Shown here in pieces: positions 14,386-27,010 of a stretch of 64,000 nt of DNA (within the stretch, counting starts at the first letter, position 1; each line of letters starts with the position of its first letter). Both the position numbers and the translations under genes were made by a program. This stretch comes from Nymphaea colorata (Eukaryota; Streptophyta; Magnoliopsida; Nymphaeales; Nymphaeaceae). The stretch lies in the NCBI RefSeq assembly GCF_008831285.2, contig NC_045140.1, positions 10,662,505-10,726,504 of the forward strand, read 5' to 3'. Under the pieces are notes generated by a model, which saw only the letters and a list, made by a program, of their open reading frames with translations, was not told where the DNA came from and did no database searches.

Positions 14386-14869
14386 AGCACAAACTGATTA
14401 GCAAACCAAAAGTGATGATGTTTACATGTAACATCTTTCAGTGTTATACGAAGACCACTTAGAAAAAATATATTACTTCTACTCACCACTTTATTCACTT
14501 GTTTGAATATGAGAGACGGGACCCATCTTATTGGTATGAGATCTGACCATTTCTGGCACCTTTACTATGGGTAGTTGAAGTATAGTGGTCAATTACCTAA
14601 AGATTTGATTGTCACCCTAATCCTAAATGAAGCAAAGTAAACATGCCCTAGGTTCTGAAAGGATGTGATTTTGTAAGTCTAAGTGGATCATCAAAAGTTC
14701 AAGGATCTGAACATGAGAGCTCCAAGAGAGAAACATAGCTCAATCCTTCATTCATCATTGATCAGTGCAAATGTGGTGCTAACTAGCATGATGCATGCAA
14801 CTACGTCGCACATGATGAAGACCTAGTTTCTAAGGTTTTAGTGTTCGGGTAAAATGGTCTGAGATGTGA
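14386..14869. other. Probable further relic of the copia element
   Basis: No motif can be read, but the stretch directly follows the decayed gag and contains no other feature. Confidence 0.3.
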
Positions 14870-15530
14870 TCCTGCGCATTTAATTCCGTTCAGAACTAAA
14901 TTTAATCAACGATCTGATATCGTGATCCAATATTTCATGAAGTTTGTGTGGATGCTCCAATAAAAATCAATGATCTATTAATCAAATTCTAATTGAGATC
15001 TAGTTCCAAAAGCTTGGTTACTTCAATTCAAAAGACTTGATTCAGATAAAAAGTTCCAAGCTCATGTGGATGATCCAAACAACAATATTGGAATTTATTC
15101 GTCCAAATTGAATTCAAATTAGGATCTAGTTCAAAATTTTTATGTGTTGAGTCCTTGATCCAACACTATGATTCAAAATGAACGGGAAGATCTAGATCAT
15201 ATTCCAAACTGAACGATGTAGATTGAGATCCAATATCATTAGTCTTAAGGGTTATCTAGGACTTTCAAGATCCAAAATTCATGAAATTCAATTGAGCACC
15301 TTCTGAGATCTAATACAGTTTATGACACAAATTTGAGATCCATTCATAATCATGATTTTATGTCATTAATTGAATTCAAGACCCAATCATGCCTAAGGGC
15401 TAAGATCCTCACATTCCCAAGATCCAATATTGAAATACATTAATCCGATCATTATAAGATCCAATCAACACTTTGGTTTCTAAAGTCCATGTTCAATCTA
15501 ATAATAAATCACTTGATGTTGAAATATTCT
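14870..15530. repeat. GATC-rich degenerate tract
   Basis: The stretch repeats short variants of GATCCAA, GATCTA and ATTCAAAT at irregular spacing, with many GATC sites. There is no fixed period. The same vocabulary fills 34735-35530 and, on the opposite strand (TTGGATCT), 30633-30770 at the end of the solo LTR. Confidence 0.6.
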
Positions 15531-18407
15531 ATGGTGGCAGATGAGGGCTTTAAGTAGTTGGCTTCAACATTCAATCTTGACAGATATTGAAGGAAGTTTT
15601 TGTTAAGGTTTTGACTACAGATCTTAACTCTAAAGTTCTTAGACTGAGTTCAGGGTTCTTAGGCTGGTCTAGGTTTAGCCTTAGAAGACACATGGAGGGT
15701 CTAACCTAGGTTAGGCCTTAATCATACATGAACCTAGGGTTTTTGTAACCAATTTTAAATTATTTGATTTTTAAAAGAGGTTTTTTTTTTTGAAGTATGA
15801 TTTTTAGAGAATGTTTGCTTAGAGGTTCAATTGTAATAGGATTTTCATATCCCAAACTACCATCGAAGACACAGTACTAGCCCTATTCCATTTAATTCCT
15901 AGCTAGGCAGTCTTGTTTGCAGCATTCGTGTTGACACGGCACATAATTTAAGATTTGTGCACATGCATGCCAAATTTAAAGCATTAAAGAAGAGAAACTG
16001 TATGCATGATGGGAAACTAAAAATTAAGAAACTAAGGAACTAAAATAGAATAAGGGAAAGGGGATGGAAGCATACCTGAGTCAAAGTGTGTGCACTAAAT
16101 TTTTTGTGAATTGAACTATACAAATGAATCCTAATTTGAAAAACATGAAAGAAATATATTGGAAAAAGCGGATGTAGGTAACTTAAGGCAGACTCCATGA
16201 CATGAAATTCTAAAGTCATGAGCATAATCCCCATAAGTAACCTTATTGACATTTGAAAATTTTATGTGAAAGAAATATTAGGAAATTGAAAATGATATTA
16301 TTTAGAGAGAGAGAGAGCGAGAGAGCGGATTCGATGGTTTAAGGACTGAGAGGGCTTTCTGGAAATATAGATAGCAAGAGAGATCTAGAGGATTCTGATA
16401 AAAGGGGCATTCGAGATCGTTGGAGAGAGAAAGAGAGAGGGTTTGGCTATAGAGAGAGAGTTCGGTATGCCAACCCTTGTGTGTAATGAACGTATGCCAG
16501 ATTGGACCTTACTACAAATACATATATTTACCTTCATGCCCAACATTACATATGCATGTGTGTAAAATAACAAATAAATATGAGATAATGTTTATGAAAT
16601 AACAAAAAAATTGTGAGATAATGTTATAACGAACGGATGGATAGATATATGAGATAAGACCAAACATAAGTATGAGATAATGTTTATGAGATAACAAAGA
16701 TTTATGAAACAACAAAATAACAGACGAGTGTATGAGAAAATGCTAAACATAAGTATGAGGAAATGTTTATGATATAATAAAATATTTATGAGATAATGCA
16801 TGAATATATGAGATAATGCTAAATATAAGTATGAGATAATGTTTATGAGATAATAAAATATTTATAAGATAAACAGAAAATACTATAAGTGGGGCAAAAA
16901 AATGAAAATGTTTTTTTACTGCTTAAATGGGTATATTGGTCATAATGATATGTACACATGAATTGATAAATTTTATGTTTATCAAATCCCTAATTTTTTT
17001 TTTGTGGTTTCCTTTTTTCTCCCTATCTTTTTTGTATTAATCATGGACATTTTTTGTCAATGTTAAAACAGCGCATGAAATTTACATACCCAGGGACGGC
17101 GTATATAACCAGCTTCGATGAAGCCCTCGTTCGCACCAATGTTGAGAAACTACAAATGCTGACATAAGCATCAGGTCTGACCTCCTTCATGAAACTTCAT
17201 GAGCAAGCAACTCCTTCTACCTAGTTTGCTCCTTCAATGTTTTCTCCTTTCGAGTTGTTATTCCATTTTGCTATGATTTTCGTTTTCTGTAGTTTTAGCT
17301 TTGGCCTTCCAATGTCTTGTTCTTTTGAGACTGCTTCCCGTCTATGTTTCTATAGGATCTTACATTAATTACAGACGTTATTGAAGAAGCTCAAGGCCAA
17401 GACCATATGAATGAAATCTATTGCCTTTACGAAGTAGCGCTTTCACATTTTTTGGTAAAGATTGCGTTCTTTGGCTGCTATTTTATAGTTGTGCAGAAAT
17501 AGGGTTTTATGGTCCCTCACAACGCCAAAAATGGCCTTTCACAACACCGTGTTGCCGACATTCCAACCTTTTACCAAATCCAGCATGTTCGTAATAAAGA
17601 GGTTGTAGACCCCACAAGACAAATATAGACGGGAAATTCTTCTTGTTGCCATTGGACAGAGATGGGGGAAGGGAGGGTTTACTAATCCTCTATTGTCACT
17701 GACTGGAGGTCTTGCTATCCGACTACTTGGAATTGAATTTGCTCAACACACCGGTGGTCTCTCTCTCCCTCTCTCTCTTTTTGAGTGATGTAGGAGCACT
17801 ACGACAAGCAATAAACATACTGTGATATATATAAATAAACATATCTCTCTGTTCTGTCTTCGCTCCATACTACGAGGAGCATCCACTTATTTGTTCTGTT
17901 CCTTTGTGGTCATGGTGCCCAGGCATGAATCTAGGTGTCAACTGAGATTGAGAGGTTATTGTGCAACAAACTTGTTGATCCAAGCCAACCGACAGGTGAC
18001 AACCAAGAGGTTCAGGGCATTCTTCTCACTCCGAAACCTGAGCGAGACATCCGTTCAGGATGCCTCATTCTCTCCTTCCTTTTTCTCAAATTTAGTGTAG
18101 CCCTTGCTTGTTTTATGATTCTGATGCACTGTTGAATATTTTTCACATTTTGCTAAGGTCTCATTCTGCCATTACCGGCACTATTGTCTACATCTATTTG
18201 TTGGTATCTACCTGATGCAGTCTTTACTATTGTGTACTTCATACTTCTTAGAGATTCTTGTGGCAACATCAAATCATGCTCCTGAACAGCTTTATGACTC
18301 TCTCATCACTCTTTTTGTTACGTCCTTAGCATGTTTATCCAATGGTTGCATATTTTTTCCTTGTATTTTCCAAGCTGGCACCTTATACTCCATGCCTTTT
18401 TCTTTAG
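15531..18407. other. No recognised gene; repeats and possible exon scraps
   Basis: 16560-16870 repeats variants of TATGAGATAATGTTTATGAG about eight times. Coding-looking stretches occur at 17362-17500 (after a TTTCTATAG acceptor-like site) and 17930-18100, but I recognise neither. The rest is AT-rich with CT runs near 17755. Confidence 0.4.
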
Positions 18408-18483
18408 GTGGGCATTCATGGTTATGCAGCATATTCAGGAAGTAAGTTTGGGCTTCGTGGTTTAGGGGAAGCTCTTCAGGAAC
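18408..18483 (+). pseudogene. Orphan exon like 3-ketodihydrosphinganine reductase
   Basis: A TTTCTTTAG splice acceptor is followed by 25 codons reading VGIHGYAAYSGSKFGLRGLG and then EALQE. A GTAAAG donor-like site ends the exon. The Y-A-A-Y-S-G-S-K segment is the YxxxK active site of short-chain dehydrogenases, and the whole peptide fits the plant TSC10 reductase that makes dihydrosphingosine at the ER. In that family this exon also starts at VG. No Rossmann-fold exon upstream or C-terminal exon downstream could be found, so I read it as a gene fragment. A general SDR origin remains possible. Confidence 0.65.
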
Positions 18484-18653
18484 GTAAAGAACATTATTCT
18501 TCGTGGTTGGGGTTTGTTCCATCCGACAAGTTGACAGGTGGTTGGTCACATACTACTGGCTGGTGTAGGTTGGAAAGAGTATGTCTCACCAGTATCTGTG
18601 ATCCATGATTAGGTACGCATAAGACATAATGTGGGTGAGAGATTATTTGACAG

Positions 18654-18824
18654 GTTTACTTTGGGCTCATTGGTACCTTGCTTGGTATTCTCCATAAATT
18701 GAAAAAATTGCCGGAACAACTCAGCATTGAACTCGTAGAGGTTGATGATCAAGCACCATTAGCCTTTGGCTTCATTGACACATCGGATCCACTCGACCTG
18801 TTTGGAAAACCAACAAGGAAGTAG
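18654..18824 (+). CDS. Possible terminal exon, product unrecognised
   Basis: After TTTGACAG (acceptor-like) a 56-codon frame runs to TAG at 18822. It starts VYFGLIGTLLGILHKLKKLP, a likely membrane-spanning start with a basic edge, and continues with an acidic part including SIELVEVDD and TSDPLDLFGKP. Its amino-acid balance looks like real protein rather than random translation. I do not recognise the family. It lies 170 bp after the reductase-like exon but does not match the C-terminus of that enzyme, so the two may come from different genes. Confidence 0.3.
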   Translation, partial: VYFGLIGTLLGILHKLKKLPEQLSIELVEVDDQAPLAFGFIDTSDPLDLFGKPTRK

Positions 18825-21800
18825 CACCTAGTTTTCCCATGACACATCTTAACCCCAATGTTCACACTTCATTCGTGACTCCCCTTTATTCTTAGCTTGA
18901 AAATATTTAATTCCTTCATTTTTTTTGTGTGGCAAAGGCTGAAAACTTTTTGCCAACTTGAACAAGGTTGACATCTTGCTATGTCTAATGGTTGCACAAC
19001 TTTCATTGAGGCTCACTAAAAACTGAATAAGTTGGAGGTCTACCGCTGCCTTCGATTATCCACAAATTGGTATAGATACATATAAAGTTAACTTGTCTCA
19101 TAGCCCTTTCAACTAGAAGATTGGTGCGATTTATAATTGATATTTTGGTAATGAATTTGTTATGTTCAGGGTCCACTGGATTGGTAAAAAGGAGTATAAA
19201 GCTCCTTCATACATCTGTAGCAGTTTGAGCATGGATAACATTAGCAACCAAATCACTATGAATGAACTAATAATCCAAGATTGGACAGGATTATTATGTC
19301 ATTTCCTTGTTCCCCTTAAGGAAGACTAGTTATTTTACTTCAAAATAGAAGCGTTTATGAAACATAGTTTATTTTTGGCGCTAAGGGCCATTGTCATTGC
19401 CTAACCCACATCATAAAATTTTCTCCAATTAAAATATGGAGTGCAGTACCTAGTCCATCTGATTGATGAATGCAGAATGGATCGGTGTGAGCCAGCTCAT
19501 TGGCAGCATTGCGCTTCAGATTTGGTGGTGGCATATTTTCTGCCATAGCCAGCCTAAAGTGCTAAAATGGGGGAGGAAAACAAGAAAGACGAGGGAGAGA
19601 AAAACAAAGAAAGAGAGAAGGCAACATTGATTCATTTACCATCATCGTTAATAGCTTCTTAAATACAAAAAACGCGAGAGATAATAGGAAAAGGAGATAA
19701 AGCACACCACAACATTCATCATCTCATCCGACGGCTTTTACCGTCGACTCAGATAAACGAGTCGACGCTACAGCATACGGGGATGACACTGGTTTTGTAG
19801 AGAAAAGCATCGCCAGCAAAAAACCACTAGCATTTGACGACGGGAAAGCCGTGGTAATGTTTTTGCAGTCATGGCAGTTTAACCCGTCGTCAAACATTAT
19901 TTATACGAAAAGAAAAGAAAAGCACCTTTTGCAATCTCGATCGCTTGGACCTCCATGTCGCAACTCTAAGCCTGCTTCGACCTGCCTCCATCACCACCGA
20001 GATCTAAAAATTAATGAGAGAACTAATCTAGCAACGTCCCATGATCCCTCTTCCAGTTGCTCGCCTCCACCGCCAAGATGTACAGAGAGAAAGAATATCA
20101 GGGAATCAAAGATTAATGCAGAAGAGAGAGACAGAGAGAGAAAGAGAGAGAGGGAGACCGACCGACCGACTTCGCCTGAACGCTATCGCAAGCCACTCAT
20201 GCTTGTTGCTTGCTATCGCCAACCTAATAATCCCTAGTCTTTGCCTTCGGTAAAAAGCAAAGCCTGATCATCAATTTAGCGGAAGAGTGAAATAGAAAAT
20301 TAAAAGGGAAAAAACAAAACAATACGCGCGGAACCGACCCTTGTGCTCCACGCAGCAGTAAATAGATCCACCACTGACCCGAGGCTGATCCAAGAAACTG
20401 AATTCACAAATCACAACCCACCTTTACTGCATGACCACTTGAGTAAACCAAAACAAATTAAAATGTGTTGGAAAATAACCAATCAAAATGTGACTTAATT
20501 AATAATGTAAATGTGGGCCACCAAAACGTGGCACCCACTTCATTCCAAACGCGTCCATTCTCCTAACCACACGTCTGATGAAGGCGAAGTAGATGCTTCC
20601 TCATGACATCCCTGAAACCTAACAGGGCAGTTCTAACGAAACAAACAATAATTCTCAAAGTAAATTATGGTTCACAGGTATCTTTGTGGCCAAGAAATGT
20701 TCAGCTATTTAAAGAAACAAAAGCCATGGAAAGTTACTGTGCGATGTTTGTGGAAGTATTCTAACTATTCAGATCGACGATTCCTGCGTAGCTGAATCTA
20801 AGGATTATCAATGTTTTTTTGTATTCATTTTTTAAGAAGTAAATGGAAAATATATATTCAAAAGAATTAGAAAAGAATATTCAATAATTTAAAATATTCA
20901 AAAGGAAAAGCTAGAAGACTCTATAGCTAGGAAAGCAGCCTAAATTTTTTTGTGATAGGTACTTATTTATAAGCAAAAGCTAGGACGTGTACCTAGCTTC
21001 CCTTGCATGATAAAAGAAAATGTTTATGTATTATTGAAGATGAATGCCTACAATATCGAAAAAACTTATATTTATAAATCCAGTCTCATATTAATTGAAT
21101 ATTCCACCACATGAGTGGGCTTTGTATCTTCAACCATCTAATAGCTCAGCTGATCCTTTCTTGAGTGAGGGATAAAATGTTGAGGGTTCTCACGGATAAT
21201 AGCTGTCCATGTCCCAAATTAACGGCATGTACAGTTGGGTTTCAGAGTCATTGTGATTCCTGTGATGGATCAATCAGGGGAGGATCTTCTTGGTTAGGCC
21301 ATCGCAGGTTCTATCAAGACAAGTTTTAGCACAGTTGGGTTGTATATTCACTTCGGTTCAATGATCATAATGCATGCCACATCAAAAGAACCAATTGCCA
21401 AAATAGTGACTGCAACAATATTGTTCATACACAAAAAACAAATAAAGTTACCATGAGACTGCTTTCACCTATAGCATGCTCAAGAACTCAAATTGAAATC
21501 ACAAAATGGTGCCTGAACAAACTTGCCTTCTTTCATACCATGGATGATATCAATCAAAATCATAGACCTAGAGTCTATGAAGTGCAGATCTGTTCAAATT
21601 TTGAAGGCACAACAACTAGAAAAATATAGAAAGGAAAATGCATGACAACTTTGGGTAGCATATTCAAGGGTAGAGATCAGTAATAGATCAAAAAATTGGT
21701 TCAATGAGAAAACAGAAGGAAATAGCTGGAAAAAATTGGATCATACCGAAGCACAAACATCAAAAAATTATTCATTTGATTAATCAGTAGATATCTTGAA

Positions 21801-22569
21801 TTTTAATAAGTTTTAATTAGGTTGCCAGCAGTACAAGATGGCTTAGAGTAACTTAACATTGTTCAATATGTCAAGCCCAAGCAAATTTCACTCGTTGATG
21901 GCCTCGGTAGCATTTTCCAAACAAAGTAGCAGTTTCTAAGAGCAATGCGTACATCTTTACTGGGTTCTAGAGCTTGAATTGAGGCCCAGGGTAGAATAGT
22001 TCATCCTTTCAGAGCTCTTGACATTGAATAGAACCATATTCAAACAAGTTAAAAAAAAAAGCATAAAATCAAAGTATTGGATTCAAACTTTTTTTCAAGG
22101 ACATGGCCATTAACATATCATTAAAAAAAATACAGCAGTGAAGAAGAGTAATTCCCATTCACTGCAACGAAATTTGGGGGTAAGCCTGCAACTACCTACG
22201 CTCTAGCTTTTTGTAACTTATTCATACGATAATTACAACTTTCCAGACAAAAGAGTACATGTATATGTGTTTGCTTATTAGGAATTAGAGATAAACTTCT
22301 TTATTTTTCTATTCGCCATTTTTGCACCTACAACAAATATTAGTATGTAACTCAAAGAATTTTAAGTGTATATATCTGCCGAGTGAACTTCTGAATGTAA
22401 CCCATTCACCATCGACAGCACAATCCTAATCACAATCAAATTTTCAAACCAGCTAAAGAGAGAGCATTGCCCTTGCTACTTTTGCAACTATAGATTTGCG
22501 GTCAGTTACAGATAACTCAGAAAATGGAGGATAGATGTGGAGACCTTTGCTTTATGCTGCAATGGCCAG

Positions 22570-22603
<34 letters not shown>

Positions 22604-23145
22604 AATCTCCAACTGAAACTAGGCAAATGACAAGGAAAACACAATAAAAAACTGGGAAAGGAATTGAAGAAAATTTCGTGAAGTTTTTTCGGGCAAAAAC
22701 TTTTCTCTCCGGCTCTCTTCGGAGTTCTCTTTCACCAGTTCCTCATTGTTCTTATTCTTGAGTTTTTTCCCTGAAGCTCTCATGTGAGCATTGTTTTGCT
22801 TTGCTATTTTCCAGCATGAGCCGGTGGCCAAAAGCTGTGGAGTCCGGTTTCTTCGACTTGCTGGCTGCTACTAACAATGAAACCCTCGACCCTAGAGAGA
22901 AAACAAATGAGGAGAGAGAAAGGAAGGGAAAATTGGACAGGGAACAATGATATAAATCCCAGGTCTTAGATAACAATCAAATTGCCGTGGAGCATTTTGT
23001 ATTTTCTGAAATGTGGGTAAACTTTTAATCAAATTTAAAAAATGGATTTCAAAAAATCATTTCAGAACGGCACCTTCGGTGGGTAGAGTTGTAATCTGAA
23101 ATGCAGGAACTTTTAAATCACCTTATGCTCCTTTTGTTGTAGTGG
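18825..23145. other. No recognised gene
   Basis: Mostly AT-rich. It includes a stem-loop at 19833-19894, GA-rich patches at 20105-20165 and a GA microsatellite at 22573-22602. Open frames at 19850-20250 and 22619-22976 are low-complexity or unrecognised. Confidence 0.45.
19833..19894. other. Stem-loop with 12-bp perfect arms
   Basis: TTTGACGACGGG (19833-19844) pairs with CCCGTCGTCAAA (19883-19894) across a 38-nt loop. A further CGACGG/CCGTCG pair lies at 19720-19740. Could be part of a small inverted-repeat transposon, but I found no matching termini. Confidence 0.7.
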
Positions 23146-23517
23146 CATTCCACAAATTGTGGATCTTGAAACCTGCTCCATCTTAGCATCTCCTTCTTTT
23201 CTTATCAATGAGATAACAAATCTATGAAAAATGAGGTAAAATAAAAAATTTACATAGTAGCGTAGGCGGGTGGGGGAGAGAGAGAGAGAGAGTTGCATTG
23301 TCGGTTAATTGAGGAGATAGAACACTTTGGGTGGTAGAGATGGGTTTCATTAGTTAGTATTCCACAAATTGTGGATCTTGAAAACTGCTCGATCTCAGCG
23401 TCACCTTCTTTTCTTATCAACGAGATACCAAATCTTTGGGAAAAAGGGAAAATCTTCAACTCCTAATAGAAGTCTAGAAAACTTTACATAGTAGGGTAGG
23501 CGGGTGGGAGAGAGAAA
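23146..23517. repeat. Imperfect direct repeat with GA tails
   Basis: ATTCCACAAATTGTGGATCT plus about 50 bp occurs at 23146 and again at 23360. Each copy is followed further on by ACATAGTAG, GTAGGCGGGTGGG and a GA run. The segment 23290-23360 (GAGAGTTGCATTGTCGGTTA onward) also matches 31560-31640, the 5' flank of the neighbouring LINE. Confidence 0.8.
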
Positions 23518-24339
23518 GAGAGATAGAGAGCCGACAAAATGGGAATCCATATCAAAATTTGGGGACAAGAAGTCCCATAGTTACAATAACAATCCACAAA
23601 ACAGAAGCAAAAAACGAAATATACAATACAACACACAGTAAAATAAAATAAGAAGGGTGGGGAGAGAGTAGAAAGATGGAGCGGCATATTCACCCAACCG
23701 TAGACGGAGGACGATGCCATAGCAAAATGGACATTCCCCTGCACAAGACGAGCCACAGACTCCGACGAAGAGAAGGTGTCCCTGAAGACCCGTTGTTATG
23801 CTCCTCACAAATGCTGCCAGTAAGCTGAAATGAGCCACAACCTACAGACACGACCCCAGGAAACAGACATGTCAGGTGAATCACAGATGAAAAAAAGAAA
23901 ATGAATTGAGGGTGGGTCTGAAAGCTACTAATAAGAGAAGGCCAAACAGAAGCAAGAACACTAAAGAAGAAAGGGTGAAAAATAAAAAGATGAACCCGAG
24001 ACTCAGTCGCGGCGAGACAAAGGGGACACTAGTTAACTAAACTGATGCCAAAGCGTTGCAAGTGGTTAAAAATGTTGATGTAGCAAGAAGAAGCCAAACA
24101 AAAGCAATGGCACGAGAAGAAGGGCCAGGGGACCAAAGGGTTCGGGGTGAGAGCGACATCATAGAAGAACCAAATGAGGTCAGTTAGCAAGAAGAAAAAG
24201 TGAATCTACGGGAAGGTGAAAGAAGCCAGGATGGGGATGCAAACGATGGGAGGTCAACAAGGTGGAGGGAAAGAGGAAGGGCAGAAAGCAGGTCGTACCA
24301 AAAGTAAGAGGGAGAGGTCTGAGAGATGGAACTATTTCA

Positions 24340-25925
24340 AACACTAAGGGAATGCGCATGTCAAATTTGGAGTAAATGAATAGGGTGATGGGAGAGTGCT
24401 CAGCTGCCAGACGCCATCACCAAGAACACAGAGAAGACTCACAAGCTCGACTAAGGTTGGTAACACTAGCACCCCCAAGAAGATGTAGAAGGACCACCAC
24501 TTCCCAACGCGCAAGGCGATCCGAAGACGGATCACCATTCTAGATAAATTTACGAATGATCTTGTCAAACCTTTTCAGAAAAGCCTCAGGAGGTCGAAAA
24601 ACTGCAAGAGCATGGAGGGGGACAGACGCAAGACAGTGCTTAGCAAGAGTAATACGATCAGGAAGAGAAAGCAGTTTTTCCTGTCAATACTGATGGCGAT
24701 CAACAAGCTTCTGTTCCGCTCCATTTCAAAAGGAAGGTGCAGGAGGCGACAACGTAATCTGAAGACCCAAGTAGTCCATAGGCAAGCCAGCAGCCTTATA
24801 CGTAAAGCAAGCTTCCGCAAAAAGTACCATGGCAAGATCCGCGTGAATGAGGAAAATGTGACATTGAAAGGAATTAATAGAAAGACTCGAGATGAGCTCA
24901 AAAACCCAATTGATGAGCCAAGTTATCACAATCTGTTGGCGATAAGTAATGCCAAACAGGAGAAAGTCATCAGCATACTAAAGGGTGGAAAAGACCTGTT
25001 AGTGGGGGAGTGACTGCGGTGTGAAGAAGCCAATGACCGCAGTATGATGAAATAAAGTAGAAAAACACTCGGCAACTAACTTCAAAAGCAAAGGCGATAA
25101 GAAAAAACTCTGACAAAGGCGACCAAGACAAAAGAAATCACCACACATCCCATTGAAGGAGACCACAAGCTGGGCCCCAGTGACAAGCCACATGATCCAC
25201 TGCTTAAACGACAGACCAAAAACAAGGTGGGTGAGGAGGTCAGAAAAGAACTCCCAACTAACTGAATCAAAGACTTTAGAGATGTTCAACTTAAGGATAA
25301 AGGAAGAAAGACGAAGACAGTATAGGTAGTGAACAACCTCATTAGTTAGGACAACAATGTCTTGCAAACACCGACCCTTGATGAAAGTAACCTGGAAAGG
25401 GTTAATGATAGAAGGCATAGCAGGCAAAAGCCGTAAGAAAAACAACTTAGCAATAATCTTGTAAGATGTGCCTAAGATGAAGATCGAGCGAAAATGGGTG
25501 AGGTCCGTAGAGTTAGGACGCTTAGACACTAAGGCAGAGGTGGCTTAATTAAATTCTTTAAGAAGGACGGAGTTGGAGGCAAATTCATCACAAAACGCAA
25601 ACACATCAGTGCTACAAGCCTCCCAAAAGGTACGAAAAAATTCAATAGGGGAACCATCAATGTCGGGCGCCTTACCAGAGCTAAGAGCCCAGACAGCATT
25701 CTTGATCTCTTGGTGCAGGAAGGGCCGCTCAAGAGAGATCAAACATGAGATGAAGGGGGAGGAGATGTGAAAGTCCGGCAATGGGGCATGGAAGTGAAGA
25801 GGCTTAAAGTAGAAATCTCGAAAATGAGCAGTCAAAGCTGAGAGAATGTCATCACTAAGAAAAACCCTGTGCCCGATAACCATGGACTGGAGCAACGTCT
25901 GACGGTGTTTTTGAGAGGCGGTCAA
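24340..25925 (-). pseudogene. LINE reverse transcriptase, frameshifted
   Basis: From 25925 down, the minus strand shows the RT entry motif HQEIKNAVWALSSGKAPDID and GSPIEFFRTFWE. After a frame change come FILGTSYKIIAKLFFLRLLP, PFQVTFIKGRCLQDIVVLTN and ISKVFDSVSWEFF, where the first catalytic region is altered. The YADD active-site motif is at 24977-24966, after an in-frame stop, and GLPMDYLGLQI lies near 24790. The C-terminal part at 24568-24344 includes GKWWSFYIFLGVL. These are the conserved blocks of plant L1 RT, which copies element RNA at a nicked target. At least four breaks are present. Confidence 0.85.
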
Positions 25926-26285
25926 ATGAAAGAATCTAGAATTCTGTTCTCCATACGAAAGCCAAACTAGCCTAAAACGCTGCTGCCAATGAATGGACTC
26001 CCTAATCCACGACTCTTGAGCAAGATGCTGGAGACAAAGGAGATGGAAAGACTGATCCGCAGAAATATTGTCAGAAGACTAGATGGACATGATCTCCTCA
26101 TCCCAAACAGTCACCTTAGAAAATTTGTTGCTTTAGAAAATGTGTTTCTAAGCGAAGACCTCCCTCATGATGGAATACAACTTCTGTGAGAGCCTGAAAG
26201 CAGCCCACCTACCATTGATGATGCAAGCCCACCATTTAGGGACAGCAGCCACAAAGGATTCGTCACGGAACCACCAAAGCTCAAA

Positions 26286-27010
26286 TCAAAATTTGGCGCA
26301 CCCGATACCAGCCCTACCCCGAAGAAGGGAAAGGAGTAGCGAAGCATGATCAAACAAGTGCTTTGGTCCAAGAGCCAAGGAGGATGAAAGAAAAGCAGGG
26401 AACGACTCAGGCAAGAGGAAGACACAGTTCAACCTACGGAGAACGGAAGGATGCCAATTGTTGGACCAAACAAACTTGCTATTATTTAGAGGCACGTCAA
26501 AAAGACCTAACTCTTCAATGAATGAGCGAAAAGCAGACATAGATGGACCAGAGGTAATAGGGGAGGATGAGTCAGCATGACTAAGCAAATAATTGAAGTC
26601 CCCCTGCCAAAAGCCAAGGTGAAGGAGCAAGCTAACGAGCATGATGCAGCTCAGCACACAGCTGGTTTTGCAAAGCCCCAACTCAAGGGCCATAGACCAC
26701 ATTAACTAAGACCGGTCTATTGGGCTGGAGACTATTGAAAGAAGCTGAGATAGAGTACCAACCAACATGCACAACTACCCCTGTAAGAGGCGGAGACCAA
26801 GCCGCAGGATGTCGCCAGCGGCCCCATTAGTAGGTAGGAACCAGAGAACAGCTGACGCAACAAAGTACAAATACAAGCATGAAAAATCACAGACAGCTTG
26901 ATCTTAACCATGATAAGCACTGAATGTCCATGTTGATGGACCCAAGAAGAGAGATATCTACGTCGATAACGGGCACTCAGGCCCTGCACATTCCAACACG
27001 CAACCCTCAT
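26286..27010 (-). pseudogene. LINE apurinic/apyrimidinic-type endonuclease, broken
   Basis: An ATG at 27010 opens MRVACWNVQGLSARYRRR, the canonical N-terminus (CWNVQGL) of the LINE endonuclease that nicks target DNA. Lower down come QGDFNYLLSH, the metal-binding GDFN block, then FIEELGLFDVPLNNSKFVWS, NW.PSVLRRLNCVFLLPESF, and LFDHASLLLSL in place of the usual S DH. These lie in two frames, and the segment between 26900 and 26700 is disrupted. The usual SDH appears as FDH, so the catalytic end may also be damaged. Confidence 0.8.

Noticed and set aside
24612-25013. 133-codon plus-strand open frame
   Set aside because: Antisense to the LINE reverse transcriptase, whose motifs lie on the minus strand.
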